A stretch of 64,000 nucleotides of DNA from Lachnospiraceae bacterium (GTDB lineage: Bacteria; Bacillota; Clostridia; Lachnospirales; Lachnospiraceae). The stretch covers positions 186,001 through 250,000 of the forward strand of contig SVEL01000001.1 of NCBI GenBank assembly GCA_015057425.1, read 5' to 3'. The stretch's first letter is position 1; each line of letters begins with the position of its first letter. Below, in pieces: positions 16,522 through 25,548 of the stretch. Under the pieces are notes generated by a model. That model saw only the letters and a list, made by a program, of their open reading frames with translations. It was not told the origin of the DNA and ran no database searches. Both the position numbers and the translations under genes were made by a program.

Positions 16522-19071
16522 ATGAATTTTAATTATAATAATGTTATTAAAAAACACAAAAGACTGGATGCAGCACCTGTAAAGATAGCTACAAAAGTTT
16601 TGGTGTACGGCTTAAGAGGTATTATTATAGCTTTTATTGCTGCAATTGCCATTGTAGGTTTTATGGGACTTGGTGTTCTTCGAGGCATAATTGATAATGC
16701 TCCTGAAGAAATCAACATCGCTCCTGTAGGTTTCCAGACTACTATTTACGATACTAACGGTAATCTTATAGAAACTCTCGAAACATCCGGTTCCAACCGT
16801 TCTGACGTTTCCATAGCCGAGATACCTGAACATCTTCAGTGGGCTTTTATAGACGTAGAAGATGCACGTTTCTACCAGCATAACGGTATCGACGTAAAAG
16901 GTATCATAAGAGCCGGTTTAAGTTTTGTTACTACAGGTTCATTCTCAGGTGGCGGTGCAAGTACTATTACCCAGCAGCTTCTTAAAAACAACGTTTTTGA
17001 AAATGGTGGCGCCGAAAGTAACAAGGGTGCACTCATAAGAAGAAAAATTCAGGAACAGTACTTAGCTCTTAAAGTTGAGCAGACTTATACCAAAGATATT
17101 ATTCTTCAACACTATTTAAATACAATCAACCTTGGTGCAGGATGCTACGGCGTCAACAGTGCTGCAAAGAGATATTTTAATAAGGAGCTTTCAGCGCTTA
17201 CCATATCAGAAAGTGCAGTTATCGCTGCCATTACACAGAATCCGAGATACTTAAATCCAATTAACTATCCGGAAGCAAACGGTAAGAGACGTGCCAAGAT
17301 TTTGAAAAACATGTTTGAAAACGGTCACATTTCCAAGACTGAGTACGACGAAGCTGTCAATGATGACGTTTACTCACGTATTTCCGATGTAAACATAGAA
17401 TATACCGAATCCGAAACTGCTTATTCATACTTTGTTGACGAACTTATTGATCAGGTTATAGCAGACCTTATGGATAAGAAAAATTACAACTATACACAGG
17501 CTCTCAATGCCGTATATAGCGGTGGTTTGCAGATATATTCAACACAGGATTCAGGAATACAAAGCATCTGCGATGAAGAACTTTCCAATGATGCCAACTA
17601 TCCAAAGGACATTTCATATTCCTTCGATTGGGCTTGGAGTGTACAGCATGCAGACGGAACTGTTGATAACTACTCTAATGTAAATATTACTTATTATAAT
17701 AAAGTATTACTTGGTAATCAGACATTTAAGATTATCTTTGATTCAAAGGAAGAAGCTCAGGAATGCATAGATAAGTTTAAAGAAGAATATTTAAAGGACG
17801 ATGATATTATTCTTGGCGAATCACTTATCTTCTCTCCTCAACCGCAGGCTTCCTTCACTGTAATCGACCAGCATAACGGTTACGTAAAAGCTATCGTTGG
17901 CGGACGTGGCGAAAAACTTACAAGCCGTTCCCTTAACAGAGCTACATCTACTGTAAGACAGCCGGGTTCAACATTTAAGGTTCTTGCAGTATATGCTCCT
18001 GCTATTGACAGACTTAACTATTCACTTGCTACTGTAGAAGATGATGCTCCTTTTAATGATATAAACGGACGTCCTATCAGTAACTGGTGGGAAAGCGGGG
18101 AATACCGCGGCTTATGTTCACTCAGACAGGCTATTTACCAGTCTATGAACATTATTGCAGTAAAGACAATTACACAGACAACACCGCAGTTAGGATACGA
18201 ATATCTTATGGATTTTGGTTTCACGTCTCTCGTAGAGGATACTGACCAGTATATTCAGTCTCTTGCTCTCGGTGGTATTTCAAAGGGTGTATCAAACATA
18301 GAATTATGTGCAGCATATGCTTCAATTGCCAATAACGGTGTTTATACAAAACCTATATATTATACAAAGATTCTTGATAACAACGGACGAATCGTCCTTG
18401 AAAACGAAGCAGAAACCCATACTGTTCTTAAAGAATCCACTGCATTCCTTTTAACAAGCGCAATGCACGACGTTGTTACTACAGGTACAGGTAAAGCTTG
18501 TAATGTCAAGACTCAGTATATTGCCGGAAAGACAGGTACAACATCAAACTCAAACGACGTTTGGTTTGCAGGATATTCAACACACCTTACTGCTACTATC
18601 TGGTGCGGATACGACGAAAACGCCGAAATAGAATCTACATTCCAGAAGAAACTTTGGGGTAAAGTTATGACACGTATTCATGATGAACTTGGCTACTCAA
18701 CCGTATCTGACCCTGAACAGTATGAAATCAATATGGCTAAGAAGTTAGACAGCATCACTGAAGTTAAGGTATGTAAGAAGTCCGGTCTTCTTCCTGTAGA
18801 AGGTTTATGTGACCTTGACCCACAGGGAAGTATGGTTGTTTCAGAATATTTTGCTGTTGGTACTGAACCTACAGAAACATGTAACTGCCATATTTCTGTA
18901 AAGATTTGTAACGTATCAGGTAAGATTGCCAATGCTTTCTGCCCTGTAGAATCAACCACAGAAAAAATCTACAGACTTCGTATGTTAGGCACTGAAGGTG
19001 AAACTCTTGATACTCCATATACAATTACTGATGCTTTACTTAACAGCAGATGTATTATTCATCACGGATAA
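16522..19071 (+). CDS. Class A penicillin-binding protein (bifunctional transglycosylase/transpeptidase)
   Basis: This 849-residue protein has a short cytoplasmic tail, one transmembrane helix (about 33-58), a GT51 glycosyltransferase domain with the catalytic glutamate in EDARFYQHNGID and the GASTITQQLLKN motif, then a transpeptidase domain with active-site S483 in QPGSTFK, an SMN box, and KTGT at about 670. It polymerises lipid II and crosslinks peptidoglycan outside the membrane. The C-terminal 100 residues are Cys-containing (KKSGLLPVEGLCD, CNCH), as in several clostridial PBP1 proteins. The start has AGAAAGGAT upstream. Monocistronic, ending at a strong terminator. Confidence 0.95.
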   Translation: MNFNYNNVIKKHKRLDAAPVKIATKVLVYGLRGIIIAFIAAIAIVGFMGLGVLRGIIDNAPEEINIAPVGFQTTIYDTNGNLIETLETSGSNRSDVSIAEIPEHLQWAFIDVEDARFYQHNGIDVKGIIRAGLSFVTTGSFSGGGASTITQQLLKNNVFENGGAESNKGALIRRKIQEQYLALKVEQTYTKDIILQHYLNTINLGAGCYGVNSAAKRYFNKELSALTISESAVIAAITQNPRYLNPINYPEANGKRRAKILKNMFENGHISKTEYDEAVNDDVYSRISDVNIEYTESETAYSYFVDELIDQVIADLMDKKNYNYTQALNAVYSGGLQIYSTQDSGIQSICDEELSNDANYPKDISYSFDWAWSVQHADGTVDNYSNVNITYYNKVLLGNQTFKIIFDSKEEAQECIDKFKEEYLKDDDIILGESLIFSPQPQASFTVIDQHNGYVKAIVGGRGEKLTSRSLNRATSTVRQPGSTFKVLAVYAPAIDRLNYSLATVEDDAPFNDINGRPISNWWESGEYRGLCSLRQAIYQSMNIIAVKTITQTTPQLGYEYLMDFGFTSLVEDTDQYIQSLALGGISKGVSNIELCAAYASIANNGVYTKPIYYTKILDNNGRIVLENEAETHTVLKESTAFLLTSAMHDVVTTGTGKACNVKTQYIAGKTGTTSNSNDVWFAGYSTHLTATIWCGYDENAEIESTFQKKLWGKVMTRIHDELGYSTVSDPEQYEINMAKKLDSITEVKVCKKSGLLPVEGLCDLDPQGSMVVSEYFAVGTEPTETCNCHISVKICNVSGKIANAFCPVESTTEKIYRLRMLGTEGETLDTPYTITDALLNSRCIIHHG

Positions 19072-19090
19072 TTTGATATATGACTTTACA

Positions 19091-19127
19091 AAGGCTTTTG
19101 CAATAAAATTGCAAAAGCCTTTTTTGT
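19091..19127 (+). terminator. Intrinsic terminator after the PBP gene
   Basis: AAGGCTTTTGCAA pairs perfectly with TTGCAAAAGCCTT around TAAAA and is followed by a T-run. Confidence 0.92.
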
Positions 19128-19154
19128 ATATTTTTTATTTTATTGCACATAATT
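19126..19154 (+). promoter_or_regulatory. Putative SigG (forespore) promoter of the spoVA operon
   Basis: GTATA (19126-19130) fits the SigG -35 consensus GHATR. After 17 bases CATAATT (19148-19154) matches CATNHTA at six of seven positions. The predicted start lies about 30 bases before the spoVAA ATG, and spoVA is a SigG operon in Bacillus. Confidence 0.6.
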
Positions 19155-19193
19155 AAGTTATACACAAATTATATACGGAGCTATTATGGTTTT

Positions 19194-19820
19194 ATGAAAG
19201 ATAATATTTATATAAATGTCAATCAGACAGCCAAAGTTCATACTGAAAATGTATACCTAAAGGATGTTGCTACAGTTACATGCACAGACAAAAACGCAGT
19301 TAACCGCCTCCTTTCCATGAAAATTATGACTTTTGCTGCTAAAAGTCAAAACAGATATATATTTTCAACATTAAAAATCATAGAACATATTAATGAAATC
19401 TATCCCGATGCACCTGTTAATTCTATAGGCGAAAATCAGTTTATCATAGAATATGAACCGCCAAAAAAGAAAATAATAATATGGGAATATGCTAAAGTTA
19501 CCTTTATATGCATCCTTTTATTCTTCGGTGCAGGATTTACGATTATGTCATTTAATAATGAAATCTGTATCCAACAGTTATTTTTGTATATATATCATTG
19601 GATTACCGGTGAAACCTCAGGTGGATTTACTTTACTGGAAATAGGTTATTCCATAGGAATCTTTTTAGGAATTACCATATTCTATAATCATCTTGGTAAG
19701 AAGAAAATATCAAATGATCCGACACCTGCAGAAATTGAAATAAGAAAATATGAAACTGACATCAGTAAAACATTAATAGACGGTATTAAGCGAAAGGATT
19801 CCCATATAGATGTTAATTAA
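19194..19820 (+). CDS. spoVAA: Stage V sporulation protein AA
   Basis: This 208-residue protein has an N-terminal soluble domain with the MKDNIYINVNQTAKV opening typical of SpoVAA and two C-terminal transmembrane helices. SpoVA proteins form the inner forespore membrane channel that moves calcium dipicolinate. I start at the ATG at 19194; the 17 earlier codons in frame lack family resemblance. The nearest SD-like GGAG is 13 bases upstream, longer than ideal. Overlaps spoVAB by 11 bases. Confidence 0.85.
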   Translation: MKDNIYINVNQTAKVHTENVYLKDVATVTCTDKNAVNRLLSMKIMTFAAKSQNRYIFSTLKIIEHINEIYPDAPVNSIGENQFIIEYEPPKKKIIIWEYAKVTFICILLFFGAGFTIMSFNNEICIQQLFLYIYHWITGETSGGFTLLEIGYSIGIFLGITIFYNHLGKKKISNDPTPAEIEIRKYETDISKTLIDGIKRKDSHIDVN

Positions 19821-20250
19821 AAATATGGTATGTTTAGTTTTGGGGATAATATTTGGAAGTTCAATTTCTTCCGGACTTTTTGCTCTAATTAACTCAATTA
19901 AGATTATTCCGCGCTACGCCGACAAAACGCATACTAAGCAATATGTAACTCTTTATGAAACAGCTATTTTAGTCGGCGCGACATTTTGGAATATAGTATT
20001 CTTGTTTGATATACTTTCCTCTAAGTTATATCCATATCCCTTAAATCACATATTTTTAGGAATAACGGGAATACTTATAGGTATATTTGTAGGAAGTCTT
20101 GCTGTCTCACTTGCAGAGCGTCTAAGTGTTTCAGCTATCATTTCCCGTCGTTTTAAAATACATCATGGTTTTAACTTTACTCTGCTTGCTATTTCTCTGG
20201 GATACCTTGTAGGAAATCTCATGTATTTTTTCTATGGATGGTCAAGCTGA
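19810..20250 (+). CDS. spoVAB: Stage V sporulation protein AB
   Basis: This 146-residue polytopic membrane protein has about four helices. The SISSGLFALINSIKIIPRYADKT opening and the AILVGATFWN segment are characteristic of SpoVAB. Its start overlaps the end of spoVAA, indicating coupled translation. It is part of the dipicolinate channel gene set. Confidence 0.85.
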   Translation: MLIKNMVCLVLGIIFGSSISSGLFALINSIKIIPRYADKTHTKQYVTLYETAILVGATFWNIVFLFDILSSKLYPYPLNHIFLGITGILIGIFVGSLAVSLAERLSVSAIISRRFKIHHGFNFTLLAISLGYLVGNLMYFFYGWSS

Positions 20251-20275
20251 TTATTATATAAGGAGGATACAACTT

Positions 20276-20773
20276 ATGTCAAATAATGAATTTGATGATA
20301 TGAATATGTTAGGATATGACAAGCTATCGGATAACACCGAAGTTTACAACAAGTATGTAGAAGAGATAACTCCTACTACAAATATATACTTAAATGTACT
20401 GCGTGCTTATCTCGTAGGTGGAATAATATGCACAATAGGTGAATTTATCCACACTATGCTTATGAACGCAGGACTGTCTGAAAAAAATGCTGCTTATGGG
20501 CAGATTCTTATTCTTATATCAGTTGCAATTATTTTAACAGGTTTTAATGTATACTATAAAATCACCAAATTTGGCGGTGCCGGTTCTCTTGTACCCATTA
20601 CAGGATTTGCCAATTCGGTTGCAAGTCCTGCCATCGAATACCAGAAAGAAGGACAGGTATTTGGTATCGGATGTAAGATTTTTACCATCGCCGGCCCTGT
20701 AATACTGTATGGTATCGTTTGCAGCTGGTTACTTGGATTAATATATTTTATATGGGGGATAATTACAAAATAA
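20276..20773 (+). CDS. spoVAC: Stage V sporulation protein AC
   Basis: This 165-residue membrane protein has the SpoVAC core TKFGGAGSLVPITGFANSV and several hydrophobic helices. In Bacillus SpoVAC acts as a mechanosensitive channel releasing dipicolinate in germination. The ATG at 20276 follows AAGGAGG at good spacing, so the 14-codon longer frame overlapping spoVAB is discarded. Its stop overlaps the next start as TAATG. Confidence 0.93.
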   Translation: MSNNEFDDMNMLGYDKLSDNTEVYNKYVEEITPTTNIYLNVLRAYLVGGIICTIGEFIHTMLMNAGLSEKNAAYGQILILISVAIILTGFNVYYKITKFGGAGSLVPITGFANSVASPAIEYQKEGQVFGIGCKIFTIAGPVILYGIVCSWLLGLIYFIWGIITK

Positions 20774-21804
20774 TGAGTGTTCAATATATCGGCAAACAAA
20801 GTATCTGCTTTAATAATCCGCCTAAAATCTTATGTGGCGGTTGTGTTGCAGGCGAAAAAGAATCTCAAGGTCCTTTAGGTCAGGGACAATACGGAAACAC
20901 TTTCGACGAAGTTGTTATGGACCCAATGTGCGGCAAAAACTCATGGGAAGAGGCTGAAAGTGAACTGCAGTATATGGCATCTAATATAGCCATAGAAAAG
21001 TCAGGATTAAAAAAAGAAAATATCCGCTATATATTTGCAGGCGACCTTCTTGGTCAAAATATGGCAACATCTTTCGGTGTAGGCTCTCTTGGAATTCCGC
21101 TTTTCGGTCTCTACGGTGCATGTTCTACTATGGGTGAATCCCTTTGCCTGGCTGCAATGACTATCTCAGGCGGATTTGCAAGTCATGCAATGGCAGTGGC
21201 TTCCAGTCACTTTGCCAGTGCTGAAAAGACTTTCCGTTTCCCTTTAGGATACGGTTCACAACGTAAAATGAGTGCAACATGGACAGTTACCGGTTCAGGA
21301 GCCGTAATACTTTCAGACACTTCCGGTTTTGCAAAAATCACTGCAATTACACCGGGGAAAATCATTGATTACGACTTCAAGGATAAAGAAAATATGGGAG
21401 CTGCAATGGCTCCTGCTGCAGCAGATACCATTTATCATCATCTGACAGACCTTGGAATTAAAGCTAATCATTATGACAAAATCATAACCGGCGATTTAGG
21501 TTATGTTGGTCAGACTATATTAATAGATTTATTAAAAGAAAAAGACATTGATATATCTAAAGTCCATATGGATTGCGGTATAGAAATTTTTGATAAGGAA
21601 ACACAGGACACTCATTCAGGCGGTTCCGGTTGCGGTTGTTCAGCTGTTGTTCTCTGTGGCCACTTATTTAATCTTTTAAAACGAAAGAAACTTAAAAAGA
21701 TACTTTTTATTCCGACGGGAGCATTGCTTTCCCCGTCCAGTTCAAATGAAGGATTATCAATTCCTTCCATTGCACATGCAGTAGCTATTGAAGCTGATTC
21801 TTAG
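20773..21804 (+). CDS. spoVAD: Stage V sporulation protein AD
   Basis: This 343-residue protein has a thiolase-like fold, with hallmark stretches DPMCGKNSWEEAE, the LYGACSTMGESL segment holding the thiolase-position cysteine, and HSGGSGCGCSAVV. In Bacillus SpoVAD binds dipicolinic acid on the outer face of the inner spore membrane. I chose the ATG at 20773, overlapping the spoVAC stop by one base, over upstream in-frame starts inside spoVAC. Confidence 0.95.
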   Translation: MSVQYIGKQSICFNNPPKILCGGCVAGEKESQGPLGQGQYGNTFDEVVMDPMCGKNSWEEAESELQYMASNIAIEKSGLKKENIRYIFAGDLLGQNMATSFGVGSLGIPLFGLYGACSTMGESLCLAAMTISGGFASHAMAVASSHFASAEKTFRFPLGYGSQRKMSATWTVTGSGAVILSDTSGFAKITAITPGKIIDYDFKDKENMGAAMAPAAADTIYHHLTDLGIKANHYDKIITGDLGYVGQTILIDLLKEKDIDISKVHMDCGIEIFDKETQDTHSGGSGCGCSAVVLCGHLFNLLKRKKLKKILFIPTGALLSPSSSNEGLSIPSIAHAVAIEADS

Positions 21805-21830
21805 AAAAATATTTATTTTAATGGAGTATT

Positions 21831-22187
21831 ATGAATTATTTAATTGCATTTTTAGTTGGTGGTGCCATATGTGCTTTAGTTCAAATCCTTATGGATAAGA
21901 CAAAAATGATGCCCGGAAGAATTATGGTTCTCTTAGTATGTACCGGTTCTGTCCTTGGTTTCTTAGGCATATATGATAATTTTATAGATTTCGCCGGTGC
22001 AGGAGCATCTGTTCCGCTTTTAGGCTTCGGTAACACTCTCTTCGAGGGCGTGAAAAAAGCCGTCGATGAAAACGGCTTTTTAGGTTTATTTATGGGTGGC
22101 TTTACCGCCGGTGCAGTAGGTATATCCGGCGCCTTAATATTTGGATATATCGCCTCACTTATTTTTAAGCCTAAGATAAAGAAATAA
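21831..22187 (+). CDS. spoVAE: Stage V sporulation protein AE
   Basis: This 118-residue membrane protein has four helices and the SpoVAC/AE-type signature FAGAGASVPLLGFGN. It is the last gene of the spoVA operon, 26 bases after spoVAD, with GGAG upstream. The stop directly abuts the stop of the converging operon on the minus strand, with no visible terminator between them. Confidence 0.92.
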   Translation: MNYLIAFLVGGAICALVQILMDKTKMMPGRIMVLLVCTGSVLGFLGIYDNFIDFAGAGASVPLLGFGNTLFEGVKKAVDENGFLGLFMGGFTAGAVGISGALIFGYIASLIFKPKIKK

Positions 22188-23384
22188 TCAAACTTTTTCA
22201 TCGTATTTTGACAGAACCTCGAGAATTTTTCCGGCATTTTCTTTGTCCTCATATACGAGTTTTTTAATTCTGTCTCTGGAATTATCTATCATTTTTTTAT
22301 TAGATTCGATAGTATCTCTGAGTCTCTGTCTGCGTTCATTAAGCATATGCTTAATTTCGGTCATTTCTTTAGGGTCTATAATAGCACCCACCTGTGAGTT
22401 CCATACGGAGTAATCATGAAGATTAAGCTTTTTGAGAATCTCCGTAAGGGAATTCATGGAATGATACAATGTATCTGCTGTCTTTGCAAAAGCTTCCTGT
22501 TCTTTCTTGGCTTTAAGATATGTCTTATATCGCTGGCCCAATTCATAGGCATTATTAACATCATAAAGATTATATTCATAATCAAGCTTCACTCTTACAT
22601 TTACATACTTTAGCTTAATTTTATCGGAAATCCCTATAATTTCATTCAGTTTTAGCTCTATAACCTTTAACTTGTACAACAAATTTCTATTGGCAACAAA
22701 TACAATGGTTACAAAGATAGCTGCAACTATCGAAATAATAAGAATACTCATTCCCGAACCGTTCTCGCTGTTAAAATATGAATACATCATCATAATTGCT
22801 ACTACTATCACTGTAAAAAAGCCTATCAATGTAAGCGTTCTCATAGCATTTACATATGCAGCATAATTACGTCTGTCATACTTTAATTCAAGCTTTTCAC
22901 CTTCCAAAGTTGTAAGGTCTTTTTTGACATTTTCACAGTACAACTCATCTTCTGCCATAGTTTTTATAATCTTAGGCATCTCCTTTTCACGTGTCTGTAT
23001 AGTAACAAATGCCTTTTCCGGTATTTCTGATGAATACTTTTTGAAACCGGTTTTTTCATTGCCAAGTACAACTACTCTCTTAGCATAATAATCCAGTTCT
23101 TTCTTCAAGTCATCCGGCAGATTCTCTATGGTGTGAATATCATTTAAGTACTTATTAACTTCATTGTACTCATGAGTTGCTTCTTCCATATGCTTGGAAC
23201 ATGCAATAACCTGTTCACAACAGTTTTCCGCATAATGAATTTTCTGTTCTACTGTCTTTCTTTCCTGACCTTCCTGAATACTTCTGATAGTTTCTTCGTT
23301 TACCGCAGAACCGAACAGTAATTCTAAATTGCTTTCGTAACTATTATCTTTTTTTCTTTTCTTAAAGAAATCAAAAAAGCCCAT
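22188..23384 (-). CDS. Coiled-coil protein with a central double transmembrane hairpin, unknown function
   Basis: I do not recognise this 398-residue protein. It starts MGFFDFFKKRKKDN, an amphipathic basic N-terminus. Residues 20-175 look helical and charged (coiled-coil-like). Two transmembrane helices lie at about 182-205 and 213-236, close together. Another long charged helical region follows to the end. The ends should therefore be cytoplasmic arms on a membrane hairpin. The ATG overlaps the stop of the TPR gene (TGATG), so translation is coupled. As the last gene of the Hsp70-like/DUF5717 operon it may be the membrane anchor of that complex; this is inference. Confidence 0.75.
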   Translation of the reverse strand: MGFFDFFKKRKKDNSYESNLELLFGSAVNEETIRSIQEGQERKTVEQKIHYAENCCEQVIACSKHMEEATHEYNEVNKYLNDIHTIENLPDDLKKELDYYAKRVVVLGNEKTGFKKYSSEIPEKAFVTIQTREKEMPKIIKTMAEDELYCENVKKDLTTLEGEKLELKYDRRNYAAYVNAMRTLTLIGFFTVIVVAIMMMYSYFNSENGSGMSILIISIVAAIFVTIVFVANRNLLYKLKVIELKLNEIIGISDKIKLKYVNVRVKLDYEYNLYDVNNAYELGQRYKTYLKAKKEQEAFAKTADTLYHSMNSLTEILKKLNLHDYSVWNSQVGAIIDPKEMTEIKHMLNERRQRLRDTIESNKKMIDNSRDRIKKLVYEDKENAGKILEVLSKYDEKV

Positions 23385-24217
23385 CAGCCAACCATCTCCC
23401 TATATTCATTCTTCCAATTATCAATTATCCCGCTGACTTCCTGATAATATGTGCTTAACTCTTTTCTGTTATTATAAGCCAGTTTTTCTGCTACTTTTCC
23501 AAACGCATCTGTCGTTCTTATATGTTTCTTCTCATAATCTAAGGATATCTCATACTCTGATATTTCATCATCTGATATCTTAAACTGAGTCTTTAAATCT
23601 TCTATTATCTTTTCATCCTCACACATTATAGCCGAAACTACAAGTCTGTCTACTATTTTCTGTCCCGGATACAAGGTACTTGCCATCTTAAAGCAGGAAT
23701 ATGCTTCCCTAAAAAGAAATAATCTTGCATATACCGCTCCCATATTATTCCATATAGAAGCAATAAATTCATCTGATTCTTTTTCCTTTTTTGCTTCAGC
23801 TATTATCTCAATATATGACTTTATGGCAGTTGTATACTTACCTGAATTAAAATACCCATCTGCCTTAGACTTAAGTCTCTGGGAAAACGACATGGTTTCC
23901 AACATTTTAAGTGTCTGTTCGATGCCCTTAAGTTCATCCATACTATAGTATGAGCCTGCTCCTAAAAGCACCATAACCATATCTTTAAAATCACCTTTTT
24001 TAACCATAAGATTTCTTATTTTCTGAGAAAGTGTTTTCATCTCAAGTTCGTCATTGATGAAATTGTAAAGTTCATCATTGAAGAAATCTCCACCGATAAG
24101 GTAAATATTATTGTAAAGATAATATTGCAATTCTTCTATGCTATATATGTTTTTTTCGATATGTGCTATGTACAAAGGGCGTTTAGCCTTTTTACCACAC
24201 AACAAAAGTCCGCTCAT
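23384..24217 (-). CDS. TPR-like helical protein, unknown function
   Basis: This 277-residue protein has no signal peptide. Residues about 115-215 contain TPR-like helix pairs (for example YTTAIKSYIEIIAEA followed by WNNMGAVYARLFLFREAYSCF). The N-terminal 100 residues, starting MSGLLLCGKKAKRPLYIAHIE, include a mixed alpha/beta start and a helical segment with a GAGSYYSM motif. It sits 17 bases after the Hsp70-like gene and overlaps the next gene by one base. A scaffold or adaptor role in the operon's complex is a reasonable inference only. Confidence 0.75.
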   Translation of the reverse strand: MSGLLLCGKKAKRPLYIAHIEKNIYSIEELQYYLYNNIYLIGGDFFNDELYNFINDELEMKTLSQKIRNLMVKKGDFKDMVMVLLGAGSYYSMDELKGIEQTLKMLETMSFSQRLKSKADGYFNSGKYTTAIKSYIEIIAEAKKEKESDEFIASIWNNMGAVYARLFLFREAYSCFKMASTLYPGQKIVDRLVVSAIMCEDEKIIEDLKTQFKISDDEISEYEISLDYEKKHIRTTDAFGKVAEKLAYNNRKELSTYYQEVSGIIDNWKNEYREMVG

Positions 24218-24234
24218 ATAAGCCTCCGTATATG

Positions 24235-25533
24235 TTAAAATAAATCTTCTATGTTTATCTCTTTTGTAACAGAAAATCCCGTAGATTTAAAAAATTCGCC
24301 AAATCCCAAATCTTCTATCTTAACAACACAATTTATATCATCTGTGTATGCAAGGGAAATTCTTATTCTTGTTGTTTTATTTGGTCTTTCAAAGCTTGGC
24401 AGTTCTATGGCATAGATTTTACTCATCATACTGATAGGTTCTTCAAATACCACCTGAATTCTGCTTATTTCATCAAGTATACACTCTGTCTGTGCACCTG
24501 CTTCATACCAGTTCTTTCCTGCTTTTGATAAGGACAATGCCATATTTCTGCCGTCGTGAACAATCAAAAGGTTTATATTTACCTTTGTACGTCCCACACA
24601 GTCAAACAGATACTCTATGTCATTAAGGTTCTTATACCTTTTCATAGCCGAATAGGTACTGCCTTTTACATAGAGATTATAGCCCTTAAATACCTTTCTC
24701 TTAGAGCACAGCTCCGGAAGCGATTCCTTTGCCCACTCTTCATAAAAGCCTGAACCTGTAAGGAATACCGAGCTTATTACCGACTTTCTGAAATTTTCCT
24801 GTATAATCTGAAAAAACTTTCTGTCTGCAATATTTTTCCCGCTCTCATCCGATAACAGACTGTAGTGCATAACTTCAGAATAATCCTCTTCATCAACACT
24901 TATTGTTTTCGGCTTTGTATTCTTAATGGTTCTCATCTTTCGGTAAATAAACTGATCTTTGTTATAATCAAACAACGCCACATCATTAATCCAAAGCTCC
25001 CGCTTCTGGTTTAACATATAGTAGATAAATGCCTCAGCATGGTCTATAACTCTTATGTTTTCCCTGACAAAACCTATTTTTAACAATTGCGTGTATAAAC
25101 AGTCTATCATCTCATGTACAGGGCTCTCTATTGCAACCGAAACATCATGAATAACTTCACAGTTCAAAAGATTTCTAACCATATAAAACAATTCGGATAA
25201 GTAGTAATATATTGTTTCCTGATATGAAATCTTTCTGTCTCCACACTGAAAATACTGTCCCTTAAAGTCATCACATTCAAGCATAGTTTTTACAAAATTA
25301 GAAATATATCCCTTATTGGAATTAAAAGCTCTCTGAATTGCATCATCTCCGATATGCCATCTTCCGCTTAATTCGTCAAAAAACAGCACTGTCGGAATCA
25401 AATATTTCTGTTCGCCGGGAATAACACTAACCGAAACAGGATCATTTTCCATATTATTTGAAATATAGCTTACCTGTGTAAAATCATTGGCCAGGTCTAT
25501 TCCAAGACCTAATATTTCTAATTTGCCGTTCAT
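24235..25533 (-). CDS. Hsp70/actin-fold protein resembling DUF5716 family
   Basis: This 432-residue protein follows the Hsp70 nucleotide-binding-domain layout. It has a phosphate-1-like LGLGIDLANDFTQVSYI (8-24), IGDDAIQRAF (61-70) matching the VGDAAKNQA region of DnaK, a VIDHAEAFIYYML connect-like helix (162-174), VALFDYNKDQFIY (185-197) in place of the phosphate-2 glycine motif, and VFLTGSG (256-262) matching the adenosine motif. The glycine-rich loops are degraded, and the substrate-binding domain is absent. I recall similar Lachnospiraceae proteins named DUF5716. It is encoded 15 bases after the 1186-residue protein. It may be a nucleotide-dependent or pseudo-enzymatic scaffold; function unknown. 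Confidence 0.75.
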   Translation of the reverse strand: MNGKLEILGLGIDLANDFTQVSYISNNMENDPVSVSVIPGEQKYLIPTVLFFDELSGRWHIGDDAIQRAFNSNKGYISNFVKTMLECDDFKGQYFQCGDRKISYQETIYYYLSELFYMVRNLLNCEVIHDVSVAIESPVHEMIDCLYTQLLKIGFVRENIRVIDHAEAFIYYMLNQKRELWINDVALFDYNKDQFIYRKMRTIKNTKPKTISVDEEDYSEVMHYSLLSDESGKNIADRKFFQIIQENFRKSVISSVFLTGSGFYEEWAKESLPELCSKRKVFKGYNLYVKGSTYSAMKRYKNLNDIEYLFDCVGRTKVNINLLIVHDGRNMALSLSKAGKNWYEAGAQTECILDEISRIQVVFEEPISMMSKIYAIELPSFERPNKTTRIRISLAYTDDINCVVKIEDLGFGEFFKSTGFSVTKEINIEDLF

Positions 25534-25548
25534 TGTCTGACTCCTTCA

